A DNA stretch of 64,000 bases from Haemophilus parainfluenzae (GCF_003252755.1 NZ_QEPT01000002.1:1-64000); one strand, 5' to 3'; counted from the first letter of the stretch, positions 1 to 9,220 are shown. Numbers and translations are program-made. The notes: generated by a model from the sequence alone, not told the origin.

Positions 1-237
1 GGACCGGAGTGGACGCACCACTGGTGTTCCGGTTGTGTCGCCAGACGCATTGCCGGGTAGCTAAGTGCGGAAGAGATAAGTGCTGAAAGCATCTAAGCAC
101 GAAACTTGCCAAGAGATGAGTTCTCCCAGATTTAAAATCTGTAAGGGTTGTTTAAGACTAAGACGTAGATAGGTCTGGTGTGTAAGCGGTGCGAGCCGTT
201 GAGCTAACAGATACTAATTGCCCGAGAGGCTTAACTA
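1..237 (+). rRNA. 23S ribosomal RNA, 3' end (partial)
   Basis: This is the last ~237 bases of a 23S rRNA, cut by the left edge of the window. It reads through the conserved 3' domain VI sequence and ends with the GAGGCTTAAC that pairs with the 5' end of mature 23S. The 3' boundary is inferred by comparison with E. coli and may be off by a few bases. A 5S gene follows about 150 bases downstream on the same strand, so this is the end of an rrn operon. Confidence 0.95.
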
Positions 238-386
238 TACAACGCTCAAGGGTTTTGGGTGTTGTAGTGATAAAAAGACGAAACTCAGAGAATAAAGAGA
301 AAGTTTTGAAGTAAATCAGCTTGTTTGGTTGTGAGCACTAGAGATAGTGAGAGCAGAAAGAGATAGAAGAAGTTATTAAAGGAATA
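238..386 (+). other. 23S-5S internal spacer, no tRNA
   Basis: About 150 bases of AT-rich spacer between 23S and 5S. I see no cloverleaf or CCA-ended tRNA in it. It presumably carries the processing stems that release 23S and 5S from the precursor. Confidence 0.7.
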
Positions 387-505
387 ATCCTGGCGGCGAT
401 AGAGCGGTGGTCCCACCTGACCCCATACCGAACTCAGAAGTGAAACGCCGATGCGCCGATGGTAGTGTGGGGCTTCCCCATGTGAGAGTAGGACACCGCC
501 AGGTA
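387..505 (+). rRNA. rrf: 5S ribosomal RNA
   Basis: About 119 nt and complete. The terminal helix is visible (CCTGGCGG near the start, CCGCCAGG at the end), as are the conserved internal blocks GGTCCCACCTGACCCCAT and CCGAACTCAGAAGTGAAACG, closely matching E. coli 5S. Ends were placed by alignment from memory with E. coli and may be off by 1-3 nt. Confidence 0.95.
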
Positions 506-514
506 CTGAATGTG

Positions 515-550
515 AACCCCGAGCTGAAGAGCTTGGGGTTTTTGTTTTTA
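515..550 (+). terminator. Intrinsic terminator of the rrn operon
   Basis: An 11-bp stem with one G-U pair (AACCCCGAGCT with AGCTTGGGGTT) around a short loop, followed by a T-rich tract from 541. It lies directly after 5S and closes the operon. Confidence 0.9.
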
Positions 551-682
551 GATTTGATTTTAATAAAGTAAAAGTGCGGTCAAAATCAGAATAGTTTTAG
601 TAAAGATGTTTAAATCTTTTAATGAGAAAATAGAGGTGGAATGGTACAATCACCAAAATTTTTTATAGGATAAATAACACAA

Positions 683-1240
683 ATGGCTCGTAAAAAGAAA
701 ACTCGTAAAATTAGCGATATTATGCCAATTCGTAAATCAGATAAGAAGCCTGAAGCACCGAAGCTATCAGGTAAAAAATTAACACGTTATGAATTAGACG
801 CTAAAGCAAGAGAAGATAAGAAAAAACGTAAACATAAAGGTTTAGCATCTGGTTCTCGTCATAGTAATGCTGAGCAAAATAAACATAATCAAGTCGTTGA
901 ACAAAAAGATCCGCGTATTGGTAGCCGTAAAAAGGTTCCACTGATTGTTGAATTTGTGAATAAGCCTGAGAAAGGGATGACAATTCCAGCAGTAAAAGAA
1001 CCGAAAAAACTTGCGCCTGAAGTTGAGTTAGAGCGTTTAGAAAATAATGAAATTCTAAATGAATTATTGGATGCCTTAGATGAAGGCAAAACGATTAGTA
1101 AAGCTGATCAACAATTTGTGGATGAATGCTTAGATCGTATTGCTCAATTAATGGAAGAATTAGGTATTCAAGATGAAGATGAGACAGAGGATGATCTCTA
1201 TCGAACCTTCGAGAAAATTGATATCAACCAATTCAGATAA
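683..1240 (+). CDS. yihI: Der GTPase-activating protein YihI
   Basis: 185 aa. YihI stimulates the GTPase Der (EngA), which acts in late maturation of the 50S ribosomal subunit; in E. coli it is thought to delay that step. The protein has the family layout: a very basic first ~60 residues starting MARKKKTRK, then an acidic C-terminal half ending in a run such as DEDETEDD. The ATG follows a TAGGATAAA stretch that can serve as ribosome binding site. It sits 5 bp before the DUF2489 gene and then hemN, and yihI-hemN proximity is also seen in E. coli. Cytoplasmic. Confidence 0.92.
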   Translation: MARKKKTRKISDIMPIRKSDKKPEAPKLSGKKLTRYELDAKAREDKKKRKHKGLASGSRHSNAEQNKHNQVVEQKDPRIGSRKKVPLIVEFVNKPEKGMTIPAVKEPKKLAPEVELERLENNEILNELLDALDEGKTISKADQQFVDECLDRIAQLMEELGIQDEDETEDDLYRTFEKIDINQFR

Positions 1241-1245
1241 TTGTC

Positions 1246-1689
1246 ATGTGGTCGATTATTTTAAGTATTATTGCTTTGGGAATTATTGCTGGCGTATCAT
1301 TTTATGCTTTCAAATTACTTAGGAAGTTATACCATCAAAACACTCTCATTAAACAGGCTAAAATAGCGCGTACAAAACGCCTAAAAGAGAGTATGGTAAT
1401 TATCGCTAAAGCGATGCAAAATGGAGATTGTAACCATTCAGAAGGGGTAATTCGTTTATCAATGCTTTTACTCCCTTTTGGACAATCTTTGCAGCCATAT
1501 CAAGCGATGTATGCACTTTATAATATTGTGAAAGAAATGCCTACGCATGAAGCTCGGAAAGCATTGTTAAAAAAAGAAAGAATGAAACTCGATCTTGAGC
1601 GAGAAAGTGCAGAAGCAAAATTTGAAGAAGAAATTATGTTGGAGTTACGTCAGTTTTTAAATGACGTAGAGAAATTTGGGGAAGCTTAA
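1246..1689 (+). CDS. DUF2489 family membrane-anchored protein
   Basis: 147 aa, function unknown. Residues ~3-25 form one hydrophobic segment (IILSIIALGIIAGVSFYAF). A basic linker and a helical, charged cytoplasmic domain rich in K/E/R follow, so this is a single-pass inner-membrane protein. The sequence resembles the gammaproteobacterial DUF2489 family; I make that assignment from memory of the family and its usual place between yihI and hemN. The stop codon overlaps the hemN start by one base (TAATG), which indicates translational coupling. Confidence 0.75.
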   Translation: MWSIILSIIALGIIAGVSFYAFKLLRKLYHQNTLIKQAKIARTKRLKESMVIIAKAMQNGDCNHSEGVIRLSMLLLPFGQSLQPYQAMYALYNIVKEMPTHEARKALLKKERMKLDLERESAEAKFEEEIMLELRQFLNDVEKFGEA

Positions 1690-3056
1690 TGTCTGAAATT
1701 ATTTGGGATCTTGCGTTAATTCAAAAATATAACCAATCAGGACCTCGTTATACATCTTATCCGACTGCATTAGAATTTAATGAAAGTTACACAAACGAAG
1801 ATTTTATTGCAGCGGCTAATCGTTATCCGGAAAGACCACTTTCCCTTTACGTACACATTCCGTTTTGTCACAAACTTTGCTATTTCTGTGGCTGTAATAA
1901 GGTAATTACTCGTCATCAACATAAGGCGGATATTTATCTTGATTACCTTGAAAAAGAAATCAAAGCGCGTTCAGAATTATTCAAAAATCGTGTTGCGACT
2001 CAAGTGCATTGGGGTGGCGGTACACCGACTTATTTGACAGAAGAACAATCTGCTCGTTTAATGAAGATGCTTAAAGATCATTTTACGATTGCGGATAATG
2101 CAGAAGTCAGTATTGAGATGGACCCACGCGAAATTGAGCTCGACATGCTTGATCATTTACGCAATATTGGTTTTAACCGAATTAGCATGGGTGTACAAGA
2201 TTTCAATAAAGCGGTTCAAAAAGCGGTAAACCGTGAACAAGATGAAGAGTTTGTGAATGCATTACTTGTTCGTGCTCGTGAGTTAGGTTTCCAATCGACT
2301 AACCTTGATTTAATTTATGGATTGCCACTTCAAAATGTGGAAAGCTTTATGTTTACATTACATAAAGTGATTGAATTAAATCCAGATCGTTTAAGTATCT
2401 TTAACTATGCTCATTTACCAAGTCGATTTGCGGGACAAGCAAAAATTAAAGAAGATCAATTACCGCCACCGGAAACTAAATTAGAGATCTTACAGAAAAC
2501 GATCGAAACCTTAGGTAATGCAGGCTATAAGTTTATCGGTATGGATCATTTTGCTAAACCCGATGATGAATTAGCGATTGCTCAAGAGAAAGGTGTTCTA
2601 CATCGAAATTTCCAAGGCTATACCACGCAAGAAGAATGTGATTTGCTTGGTTTAGGTGTATCAGCCATTAGTTTATTGGGGGATACATATGCTCAAAACC
2701 AAAAAGAATTAAAACATTATTACCATGATGTGGAAAATTCAGGAATCGCATTACATAAAGGTTTAGCGATGACAGAAGAGGATTGCTTACGCCGTGATGT
2801 GATTAAGCAGTTGATTTGTAACTTTAAGCTTGATTTTGCACCAATTGAAAAACAATATAATATTGATTTCAAAAAGCACTTTGCTGAAGATTTACAGTTA
2901 TTACAACCATTACTTGAAGATGGATTAATTTCTGAAACGGAAACAGGCTTACAAGTTTCGCCTAAAGGTCGCTTATTAATCCGTAATATTTGTTTATGCT
3001 TTGATACCTATTCAAGAGCTGCGGCAAAACGACAACAATTCTCTCGAATTATTTAG
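1689..3056 (+). CDS. hemN: Oxygen-independent coproporphyrinogen III oxidase
   Basis: 455 aa, full length. A radical-SAM enzyme that oxidatively decarboxylates coproporphyrinogen III to protoporphyrinogen IX without oxygen, in haem synthesis. The cluster motif is C60-x3-C64-x2-C67 followed by C69 (HIPFCHKLCYFCGC). The SAM-binding GGGTPTY lies near residue 110, and the C-terminal HemN domain is present (for example LGLGVSAIS). It is last in yihI-DUF2489-hemN, starts on a TAATG overlap and is followed by a bidirectional terminator. hemE lies elsewhere in this window (34556-35620). Confidence 0.97.
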   Translation: MSEIIWDLALIQKYNQSGPRYTSYPTALEFNESYTNEDFIAAANRYPERPLSLYVHIPFCHKLCYFCGCNKVITRHQHKADIYLDYLEKEIKARSELFKNRVATQVHWGGGTPTYLTEEQSARLMKMLKDHFTIADNAEVSIEMDPREIELDMLDHLRNIGFNRISMGVQDFNKAVQKAVNREQDEEFVNALLVRARELGFQSTNLDLIYGLPLQNVESFMFTLHKVIELNPDRLSIFNYAHLPSRFAGQAKIKEDQLPPPETKLEILQKTIETLGNAGYKFIGMDHFAKPDDELAIAQEKGVLHRNFQGYTTQEECDLLGLGVSAISLLGDTYAQNQKELKHYYHDVENSGIALHKGLAMTEEDCLRRDVIKQLICNFKLDFAPIEKQYNIDFKKHFAEDLQLLQPLLEDGLISETETGLQVSPKGRLLIRNICLCFDTYSRAAAKRQQFSRII

Positions 3057-3062
3057 TCATAC

Positions 3063-3100
3063 AAAAACGGTCAAGACCTATATCTTGACCGTTTTTCTTT
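3063..3100. terminator. Bidirectional terminator between hemN and lysA
   Basis: A 13-bp perfect stem (AAAACGGTCAAGA with TCTTGACCGTTTT) with a short loop, A-rich on one side and T-rich on the other. It sits between convergent genes and can stop transcription from both. Confidence 0.9.
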
Positions 3101-3108
3101 CAATCTAT

Positions 3109-4359
3109 TTATTTCGCGATGCTTTCTAGTGCCCATAACTCACTAAGATTTTCTCTGCGGCGAATTAAATGAGCCTTGTCCCCATCTACTAACACTTCTG
3201 CTGTACGTGGACGAGAATTATAGTTTGAAGACATACTTGCACCATAGGCGCCGGCAGAGCGTTGAGCAATATAATCCCCTTCAGCAATGGCGAGCTCGCG
3301 CTGTTTACCTAAGAAATCAGAGGTTTCACATACTGGGCCAACAACATCATAAATGGCTTTTTCACGCTCTAAAGTGCGGTCAATTTCAATTATATTCATA
3401 TAAGCCTCATAGAGTGCAGGGCGAATCATATCGTTCATGCCAGTATCGGTAATCGCGAAGTTACGGCTTTCATTACTTTTTAAGTATTGAACTTTCGCCA
3501 CTAAAATCCCTGCATTCGCCGCGATCGCTCGACCTGGTTCTAAAATAATTTCGAGATCTTTATAATTTTTTAATTTATTCAGTAACGCAGCAGCATAATC
3601 ACTTGGATGAGGTGGTGTTTCATCAGTATAAGTTACGCCTAAACCGCCACCGAGATCTAAGTGTTTTAACGTGATGCCATCTTCTTTTAATTGTTCCATT
3701 AAACGAATGAGGCGATCCGTTGCATCTAAGAAGGGTTGTAATTCAGTCAGCTGAGAGCCAATATGGCAATCCATACCCGTAATTTTCACATGAGGTAAGG
3801 TTGCTGCTAATTTATATACCTCACGTGCTTCATCTACACTCACACCAAATTTATTTTCCTTTAACCCCGTAGAAATGTAAGGATGAGTATGCGCATCGAC
3901 ATCGGGGTTTACACGTAAAGAAATAGGCGCAATTTTTCCCATTTCACCCGCAATTTGGTTGATGTGATGTAATTCCGCAACAGATTCCACATTAAAACAA
4001 CGAATACCTACTTCTAATGCTCGCATAATTTCTGCGCGAGATTTTGCCACGCCAGAAAAGACAACTTTTGATGCTTCTCCGTCTGCTGCTAATACGCGTT
4101 CTAATTCGCCTTGCGAAACGATATCAAAACCAGAGCCTAATTTTGCCATGACATTCAATATTCCAATATTAGAATTGGCTTTAACGGCATAACAAATTAA
4201 GTGTGGATGCTTTCCTAAAGCGGAATCAAAGGCATGCCAATGGCGTTCAAGTGTGGCACGAGAATAAATATAAAGTGGTGTGCCGAATTCTTCAGCGAGT
4301 TGTTTGACGGGCAAATCTTCAACATAAAGTTGCTCGTTTTTATATTGGAAAAAATCCAT
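3109..4359 (-). CDS. lysA: Diaminopimelate decarboxylase
   Basis: 416 aa. A PLP enzyme that converts meso-diaminopimelate to L-lysine, the last step of lysine synthesis. The PLP lysine is K60 in YAVKANSN. The phosphate-binding DLGGGLGVTY, the EPGRAI motif and the C-terminal GPVCETSDFLG substrate motif are all present. lptM lies 27 bp upstream on the same strand, so the two are probably co-transcribed. A USS lies inside the gene at 3372. Confidence 0.97.
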   Translation of the reverse strand: MDFFQYKNEQLYVEDLPVKQLAEEFGTPLYIYSRATLERHWHAFDSALGKHPHLICYAVKANSNIGILNVMAKLGSGFDIVSQGELERVLAADGEASKVVFSGVAKSRAEIMRALEVGIRCFNVESVAELHHINQIAGEMGKIAPISLRVNPDVDAHTHPYISTGLKENKFGVSVDEAREVYKLAATLPHVKITGMDCHIGSQLTELQPFLDATDRLIRLMEQLKEDGITLKHLDLGGGLGVTYTDETPPHPSDYAAALLNKLKNYKDLEIILEPGRAIAANAGILVAKVQYLKSNESRNFAITDTGMNDMIRPALYEAYMNIIEIDRTLEREKAIYDVVGPVCETSDFLGKQRELAIAEGDYIAQRSAGAYGASMSSNYNSRPRTAEVLVDGDKAHLIRRRENLSELWALESIAK

Positions 4360-4386
4360 GACGAATCCTTTGAGTGCGGTCAGTTT

Positions 4387-4512
4387 TTATTGTGTTTTTT
4401 GTGTATTTTGAGGTTGTTCTTTTTCAGGGAAATATAATGGCCCTTTTACACCGCAACCTGTCGCTAAAGTACAGAATGCACTGAGTAATAAAATAGAAAG
4501 TAATTTTTTCAT
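4387..4512 (-). CDS. lptM: LPS-assembly lipoprotein LptM (YifL)
   Basis: 41 aa, small. Reverse-strand ATG at 4512. It has a short basic start (MKKLL), a hydrophobic stretch and the lipobox LATG|C at residues 17-21, followed by GVKGPLYFP, a segment typical of YifL/LptM. In E. coli this outer-membrane lipoprotein binds the LptD-LptE translocon and helps LptD form its native disulfides. The E. coli order cyaY/yifL/dapF is mirrored here, with cyaY divergent and an amino-acid synthesis gene (lysA) downstream. Confidence 0.88.
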   Translation of the reverse strand: MKKLLSILLLSAFCTLATGCGVKGPLYFPEKEQPQNTQKTQ

Positions 4513-4540
4513 TTTTCAATCTCTCTAATAAGTAAAATCT

Positions 4541-4572
4541 GCCTTTGCCAACGAGGCGAAAGGCTTTATAAT
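4541..4572 (+). promoter_or_regulatory. Predicted sigma-70 promoter of cyaY-recQ
   Basis: TTGCCA at 4545-4550, a 16-bp spacer and TATAAT at 4567-4572. An inverted repeat (GCCTTTGCC with GGCGAAAGGC, 4541-4564) covers the -35 and most of the spacer and could be an operator. Confidence 0.6.
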
Positions 4573-4607
4573 TCACGGCATTCTATCAGATTTAATCGGA
4601 AAATTTT

Positions 4608-4913
4608 ATGAATGTTGCAGAATTTCACCAAAATATTGAACAGGTTTGGCAAAAAATTGAAGAAACGTTAGAGAATCAAGATTGTGATGTGGATTGCGAA
4701 ACGCAAGGGTCGGTATTTACAATCACATTTGATGATCGCTCACAAATCGTCATTAATAAGCAAGAACCGCTTCTTGAGCTTTGGCTTGCGAGTCGCCTGG
4801 GTGGATTTCATTTTGCCTATAAAAACAATGATTGGGTGGCAAATGATGGTAAACGCTTTTGGGATTCTTTAACTGAGGCAGTTGCTGCTCACGGAGAAAC
4901 GGTAACATTCTAA
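4608..4913 (+). CDS. cyaY: Iron-sulfur cluster assembly protein CyaY (bacterial frataxin)
   Basis: 101 aa, the normal frataxin length. It binds iron and tunes the cysteine desulfurase IscS during Fe-S cluster assembly. The acidic first helix ([18 protein letters not shown]), the beta-sheet core with QIVINKQEP and [12 protein letters not shown], and the WDSL segment near residue 86 are typical. The last base overlaps the recQ start (TAATG), so the two are translationally coupled. Cytoplasmic. Confidence 0.95.
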   Translation: MNVAEFHQNIEQVWQKIEETLENQDCDVDCETQGSVFTITFDDRSQIVINKQEPLLELWLASRLGGFHFAYKNNDWVANDGKRFWDSLTEAVAAHGETVTF

Positions 4914-6778
4914 TGGCCGAACTCGCGGAACATGCCCCGCAAAAAACAGACTTAAAAACGACCGCACTTAATACGTTGCGGTCTGTTTTTGGTTACCAAT
5001 CTTTCCGCAAAGGGCAGGAAGAAGTGATTCATGCTGCGTTAAGCGGTCAGGATGCCTTAGTGGTGATGGCCACAGGAAATGGTAAATCCTTGTGTTATCA
5101 AATTCCAGCACTTTGTTTTCCAGGTCTCACATTAGTGATTTCGCCTTTGATTTCGTTAATGAAAGATCAGGTGGATCAACTCCAAGCAAACGGCATTGAA
5201 GCCGATTTTCTAAACTCTAGTCAGACGCCAGAACAACAACAGCAAGTTGCAAATAAGCTCATTTCAGGTCAATTAAAATTGTTGTATGTTTCGCCTGAAA
5301 AAGTGATGACAAACAGCTTTTTTCAGCTGATTTCTTATGCTCAAATTTCCTTTATCGCCATTGATGAAGCACACTGTATTTCGCAATGGGGGCATGATTT
5401 TCGTCCTGAATATACCCAACTTGGTGGCTTAAAAGCGGCGTTTCCAAATGCGCCAATTATGGCATTAACGGCAACAGCGGATTACGCGACGAGACAGGAT
5501 ATTCTCACTCATCTTAAATTAGATAATCCTCATAAATACATTGGCAGTTTTGACCGTCCGAATATTCGTTATACGTTGGAAGAAAAGTTTAAGCCGATGG
5601 AACAGCTTACGCGTTTTGTCTTGGTTCAAAAAGGAAAAAGCGGCATTGTGTATTGCAATAGCCGTTCGAAAGTGGAACGTATAGCAGAAACTTTACGAAA
5701 TAAAGGCGTCTCGGCTGCAGCGTATCATGCGGGAATGGAAACTGCACTACGTGAACGCGTTCAGCAAGATTTCCAACGAGATAATGTTCAAGTTGTGGTT
5801 GCGACGATTGCGTTTGGCATGGGGATTAATAAATCCAATGTGCGTTTTGTCGCCCATTTTGATTTGCCGAGAAGCATTGAATCATATTACCAAGAGACCG
5901 GTCGTGCGGGGCGAGATGATTTACCTGCGGAAGCGGTACTTTTCTACGAACCGGCTGATTATGCTTGGTTACAGAAAATTCTGCTTGAAAAACCAGAGAC
6001 GCCGCAACGTCAAATTGAGCAATATAAATTGGAAGCCATTGGTGAATTTGCTGAAAGTCAGACTTGTCGTCGTTTAGTGTTACTTAATTATTTTGGTGAA
6101 TATCGTCAAACGCCTTGTCAAAACTGCGATATTTGTCTTGACCCGCCAAAGAAATATGATGGCTTAATTGATGCGCAAAAAGTGATGTCGACGATTTATC
6201 GTGTGGGTCAATGTTTCGGTGTGCAATATGTGATTGCGGTATTGCGAGGGATGCATAATCAAAAAATTGTAGAACGCCAACATGATAAGTTAAGTGTTTA
6301 TGGCATTGGTAAAGATAAAAGCAAAGAACATTGGCAATCTGTGATTCGACAACTGATTCATCTTGGTTTTATTCAACAAGTGATCGGTGAGTTTAATAGT
6401 GCAACGCTTCAGCTCACAGAAAGCGCTCGCCCTGTTTTAAAAGGCGAAGTGCCGCTTGAATTGGCGATGCCGCGCATTTCATCCATTAATAAAATTGTGC
6501 ATACGTCTCATAAAAATACGGTGGCAAATTACGATAAAGATCTGTTTGCTCGTTTGCGTTTCTTAAGGAAGCAACTTGCGGATAAAGAAAATATTCCACC
6601 GTATATTGTCTTTAACGATGCGACGTTGCAGGAAATGGCGCAATATATGCCAACAAGTAATATTGAAATGCTACAAATTAATGGGGTGGGGGCGATCAAA
6701 TTGGAACGCTTTGGGCAGCCGTTTATGGCATTGATTCGAGAGCACAAAGCGATTTTAGAAAAGGCTGAAAAAGAATAA
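4913..6778 (+). CDS. recQ: ATP-dependent DNA helicase RecQ
   Basis: 621 aa, close to E. coli RecQ. A 3'-5' helicase that acts with RecJ in RecF-pathway repair. Walker A is ATGNGKS with K58; DEAH box in [14 protein letters not shown]; helicase C-terminal domain with [11 protein letters not shown]. The zinc-binding cysteines (CRRLVLL, then CQNCDIC) and a C-terminal HRDC domain follow. The usual glycine-rich TGGGKS has N in place of one G, which I regard as tolerated. A USS overlaps the stop codon. Probably co-transcribed with cyaY. Confidence 0.97.
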   Translation: MAELAEHAPQKTDLKTTALNTLRSVFGYQSFRKGQEEVIHAALSGQDALVVMATGNGKSLCYQIPALCFPGLTLVISPLISLMKDQVDQLQANGIEADFLNSSQTPEQQQQVANKLISGQLKLLYVSPEKVMTNSFFQLISYAQISFIAIDEAHCISQWGHDFRPEYTQLGGLKAAFPNAPIMALTATADYATRQDILTHLKLDNPHKYIGSFDRPNIRYTLEEKFKPMEQLTRFVLVQKGKSGIVYCNSRSKVERIAETLRNKGVSAAAYHAGMETALRERVQQDFQRDNVQVVVATIAFGMGINKSNVRFVAHFDLPRSIESYYQETGRAGRDDLPAEAVLFYEPADYAWLQKILLEKPETPQRQIEQYKLEAIGEFAESQTCRRLVLLNYFGEYRQTPCQNCDICLDPPKKYDGLIDAQKVMSTIYRVGQCFGVQYVIAVLRGMHNQKIVERQHDKLSVYGIGKDKSKEHWQSVIRQLIHLGFIQQVIGEFNSATLQLTESARPVLKGEVPLELAMPRISSINKIVHTSHKNTVANYDKDLFARLRFLRKQLADKENIPPYIVFNDATLQEMAQYMPTSNIEMLQINGVGAIKLERFGQPFMALIREHKAILEKAEKE

Positions 6779-6820
6779 GTGCGGTCAAAAAACAAAGAAT
6801 TTTTCGACCGTACTTTTTTT
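6777..6820. terminator. USS-containing terminator between recQ and yjjI
   Basis: The USS at 6777-6785 pairs with a one-mismatch inverted copy (ACCGTACTT, 6809-6817) across an A/T-rich extension, and a T tract follows. It separates convergent genes. The left arm overlaps the recQ TAA. Confidence 0.85.
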
Positions 6821-6822
6821 TT

Positions 6823-8364
6823 CTAGCTTGCACTTACATCTTGTTCATCGCGTAATTGACGGTCAAACACTTGTGCACAATCATCGGTACCCGAACCATA
6901 CCAAGTGGTATCACGTAATGCTACTTCACCTTTGCGATATTTTTCCACTTCGCTTTTCTTCACCAAATAGCCCGTTACACGAATCAAATCGGTGTTTTTA
7001 AGGTAAGTGGTGATATAGCGGTAACCTTGTGTAAATGAACCATCGATAATATCGACAACAGCATCTAAATGATCCACATAGGTTTGGTCAAAGGCAAACA
7101 AATCACCGGTACCTGATGGGAAGTACTTATGGAATGGTGCTGATTGTTTTAAATGAGCTAATAATGTTGGTTCTTCACCTACACGAATGCGATGTGCTGG
7201 TGCATTACGTTTATCTTCTTCATGATTGCTAGCGCCTACTTGAGCATGTAATAAATAACGGTTGCCAGTGCGTTCAGCATACACGCCGTCATGGTTATCC
7301 GTGACTTCTTTTAATTTATCCATAATCAAGGTCGCAATTTCGTCACCGCGTTGGCTTTTACCAAAGGTTTCGTTTAATCCTTCTTGTTGCAATAAATGAT
7401 TTGCCGCATCTGCGAGACCAACAATGGCAAACATTCCCGTAAAATTGGTCCGTTTGATAAAACCTTCTTTTTCGAGGAATGAGGTATTGAAGAAGTTGCT
7501 TTCTTCTACTACAAATTTATGGCGTTTATCCATGGTGGAAAGTGCACATTTTGCGACACGAGGTAAAAGCTCATTGACCATTTCATCCACGGTTTTACAG
7601 GCACGTGCAATGGTACCCAAACGTAGTCTGGTGAGGGTATAAGCGCCACCACACTCAGGAAGCGCGTTGTAGCAGCTTGCAATACCATATTGTTCGCCTA
7701 AATCAGAAATATAGTAAGCATCATTGGCAAACGACGGTTTAGAAACCAATAAGCAAGCTTTTGCCGCTAATTCTGCAAATTCACGACTTGTTTTGCTCTT
7801 ATCGTAACGAATGGTCATATTGGGTGTTGGTGCTTCCAACTCAATCACCGCTTTTAAAATCAAACGCCCCGCTTTGGTGTCATAAGGTCCAATATTGGCA
7901 TGACAGAATGAATCCGGCACAGTTTTATCCACATGATTTAAGAAGCGTTTAATTTTGATGTAGTCTTGTTTTTCATCGGTAATAAACGGATCAAGTAGCA
8001 TGTCTAAACGCCCAATGTAAACTGGGAATGTGGTAATGGAGGGCACATGGGAATATAAAATCAATAAGCCATCTAATACTTCATCAAGATCTTTTGGTGG
8101 CGGCAATTCAAGGAATTCACAGCCTTTTTTAATATACACATTGTAATCCGGCAAAATATAGCGAGGGCGATAAATCGCATAGCCTTCATTTAAATCACAG
8201 ATCATTTGATTCTGAAGGAATTGCCATTCTTCATCTGTGTAGCCTAATAATTCACGAGGATCAAATAATCGCTCGGCAATATTGCCTAAACACATGAGTT
8301 TTTGTTGATAGGTGAGTGTATTGGATTTTACGGTATCCAAAATATCTTGAAGAGATGCAAGCAT
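6823..8364 (-). CDS. yjjI: YjjI-family glycyl-radical enzyme
   Basis: 513 aa, close to E. coli YjjI (~516). A glycyl-radical enzyme whose physiological substrate is not established. The radical-bearing glycine is G465 in the C-terminal IRVTGY motif. C231 and C238 (SCYNALPECGG) are candidates for the thiyl-radical cysteine. Such enzymes are killed by oxygen and need a radical-SAM activase; in E. coli and, as I recall, H. influenzae that is the neighbouring yjjW. No activase is adjacent here: recQ follows convergently. A near-perfect CRP site lies upstream, which fits carbon- or anaerobiosis-linked control. Confidence 0.9.
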   Translation of the reverse strand: MLASLQDILDTVKSNTLTYQQKLMCLGNIAERLFDPRELLGYTDEEWQFLQNQMICDLNEGYAIYRPRYILPDYNVYIKKGCEFLELPPPKDLDEVLDGLLILYSHVPSITTFPVYIGRLDMLLDPFITDEKQDYIKIKRFLNHVDKTVPDSFCHANIGPYDTKAGRLILKAVIELEAPTPNMTIRYDKSKTSREFAELAAKACLLVSKPSFANDAYYISDLGEQYGIASCYNALPECGGAYTLTRLRLGTIARACKTVDEMVNELLPRVAKCALSTMDKRHKFVVEESNFFNTSFLEKEGFIKRTNFTGMFAIVGLADAANHLLQQEGLNETFGKSQRGDEIATLIMDKLKEVTDNHDGVYAERTGNRYLLHAQVGASNHEEDKRNAPAHRIRVGEEPTLLAHLKQSAPFHKYFPSGTGDLFAFDQTYVDHLDAVVDIIDGSFTQGYRYITTYLKNTDLIRVTGYLVKKSEVEKYRKGEVALRDTTWYGSGTDDCAQVFDRQLRDEQDVSAS

Positions 8365-8393
8365 AATAATGTCCTGATTAAAAAGGGTAGCTT

Positions 8394-8422
8394 ATTTTAA
8401 GTCAGCGAATGAGTGATGACAA
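8394..8422 (-). promoter_or_regulatory. Predicted promoter of yjjI
   Basis: On the minus strand, TTGTCA (8422-8417), a 17-bp spacer and TAAAAT (8399-8394). The CRP-like site at 8432-8447 is centred about 52 bp upstream of the inferred transcription start. Confidence 0.45.
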
Positions 8423-8431
8423 TTTTGACAA

Positions 8432-8447
8432 TGTGATCTGCATCACA
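8432..8447. promoter_or_regulatory. CRP-binding site (perfect consensus core)
   Basis: TGTGATCTGCATCACA matches TGTGA-N6-TCACA at all ten core positions. It lies between divergent yjjI and the YczE-like gene and could serve either. Confidence 0.75.
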
Positions 8448-8554
8448 TTTATGATATTTATCAGTCAATTCGGTTATATCATATGACGTTAAAATGTTTG
8501 GGTTTTATTGGGTTTCCCATTATGATGTCGGCGTTAAACATAAACAGGAATAAT

Positions 8555-9220
8555 ATGAAAAAAGCACGGGTGATTCCTCACACTAGTTGGGCAGCCAAAT
8601 CGCTATGGTCAGTCGAAGGTAAAACGATGTCGATGCTCTTATTTGCATTGGCAATTCTGGGCATTGGAGATGGCTTGATTGTGCTTGCTAATTTGGGGTC
8701 TTCACCTTGGACCGTGCTTTCTCAAGGTGTGGCATTACAAGCTAAGGTGAGTATCGGTTGGTCATCATTTTGGATTAGCTGTTTGGTGATGTTAGCCTGG
8801 ATTCCCCTAAAATTAAGGCTTGGGCTTGGCACCATTCTGAATATTATTGTGATTGCCTTTTTCCTTGGCTTAACCACGAAAATTATGCCAGAACCAACCG
8901 CACTTTTTAACCGAATTTTATTCGGTGGAATTGGGCTTTTGCTTTATGGATTAGGAACGGCATTGTATTTAACCTGTCATCAAGGAGCAGGTCCGAGGGA
9001 TGGTTTAATGGTGGGGCTTTGTCAACGCCTTCATTTAAAAGTAGGCATTGTGAGAACAAGCCTTGAAGTGTCGGTTTGTGTGCTAGGTTATCTCCTCGGC
9101 GGCACAGTTGGAATAGGTACCGTTGTTTTTGCCGCCGCAATAGGTTGGATTGTGCAGTTGTGCTTAAACTCAATTGCTCGCTTGCCACATCTTCCGCACG
9201 AAGGGGATAATCTCCACTAA
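8555..9220 (+). CDS. YczE/YitT-like integral membrane protein
   Basis: 221 aa from the ATG at 8555. I prefer this start to the upstream ATG at 8483 because an AGGA ribosome binding site precedes it at the right distance and the protein then begins MKKARV. It has about five hydrophobic segments and conserved-looking loops such as ANLGSSPWTV and CHQGAGPRDGLM, typical of the YczE-type family of unknown function. It is divergent from yjjI. Its last 51 bp overlap the 3' end of the convergent glycosyltransferase gene. A USS lies at 8897. Confidence 0.8.
   Translation: MKKARVIPHTSWAAKSLWSVEGKTMSMLLFALAILGIGDGLIVLANLGSSPWTVLSQGVALQAKVSIGWSSFWISCLVMLAWIPLKLRLGLGTILNIIVIAFFLGLTTKIMPEPTALFNRILFGGIGLLLYGLGTALYLTCHQGAGPRDGLMVGLCQRLHLKVGIVRTSLEVSVCVLGYLLGGTVGIGTVVFAAAIGWIVQLCLNSIARLPHLPHEGDNLH

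Noticed and set aside
64-72. AAGTGCGGA in 23S rRNA as an uptake sequence
   Set aside because: The last base differs from the USS and the stretch is ordinary conserved 23S sequence.
238-386. tRNA gene in the 23S-5S spacer
   Set aside because: No cloverleaf, TTCGA loop or discriminator/CCA end is visible.
8483-8554. Longer N-terminus for the YczE-like protein
   Set aside because: The upstream ATG has no ribosome binding site. The ATG at 8555 has AGGA at the right spacing and gives a normal membrane-protein start.
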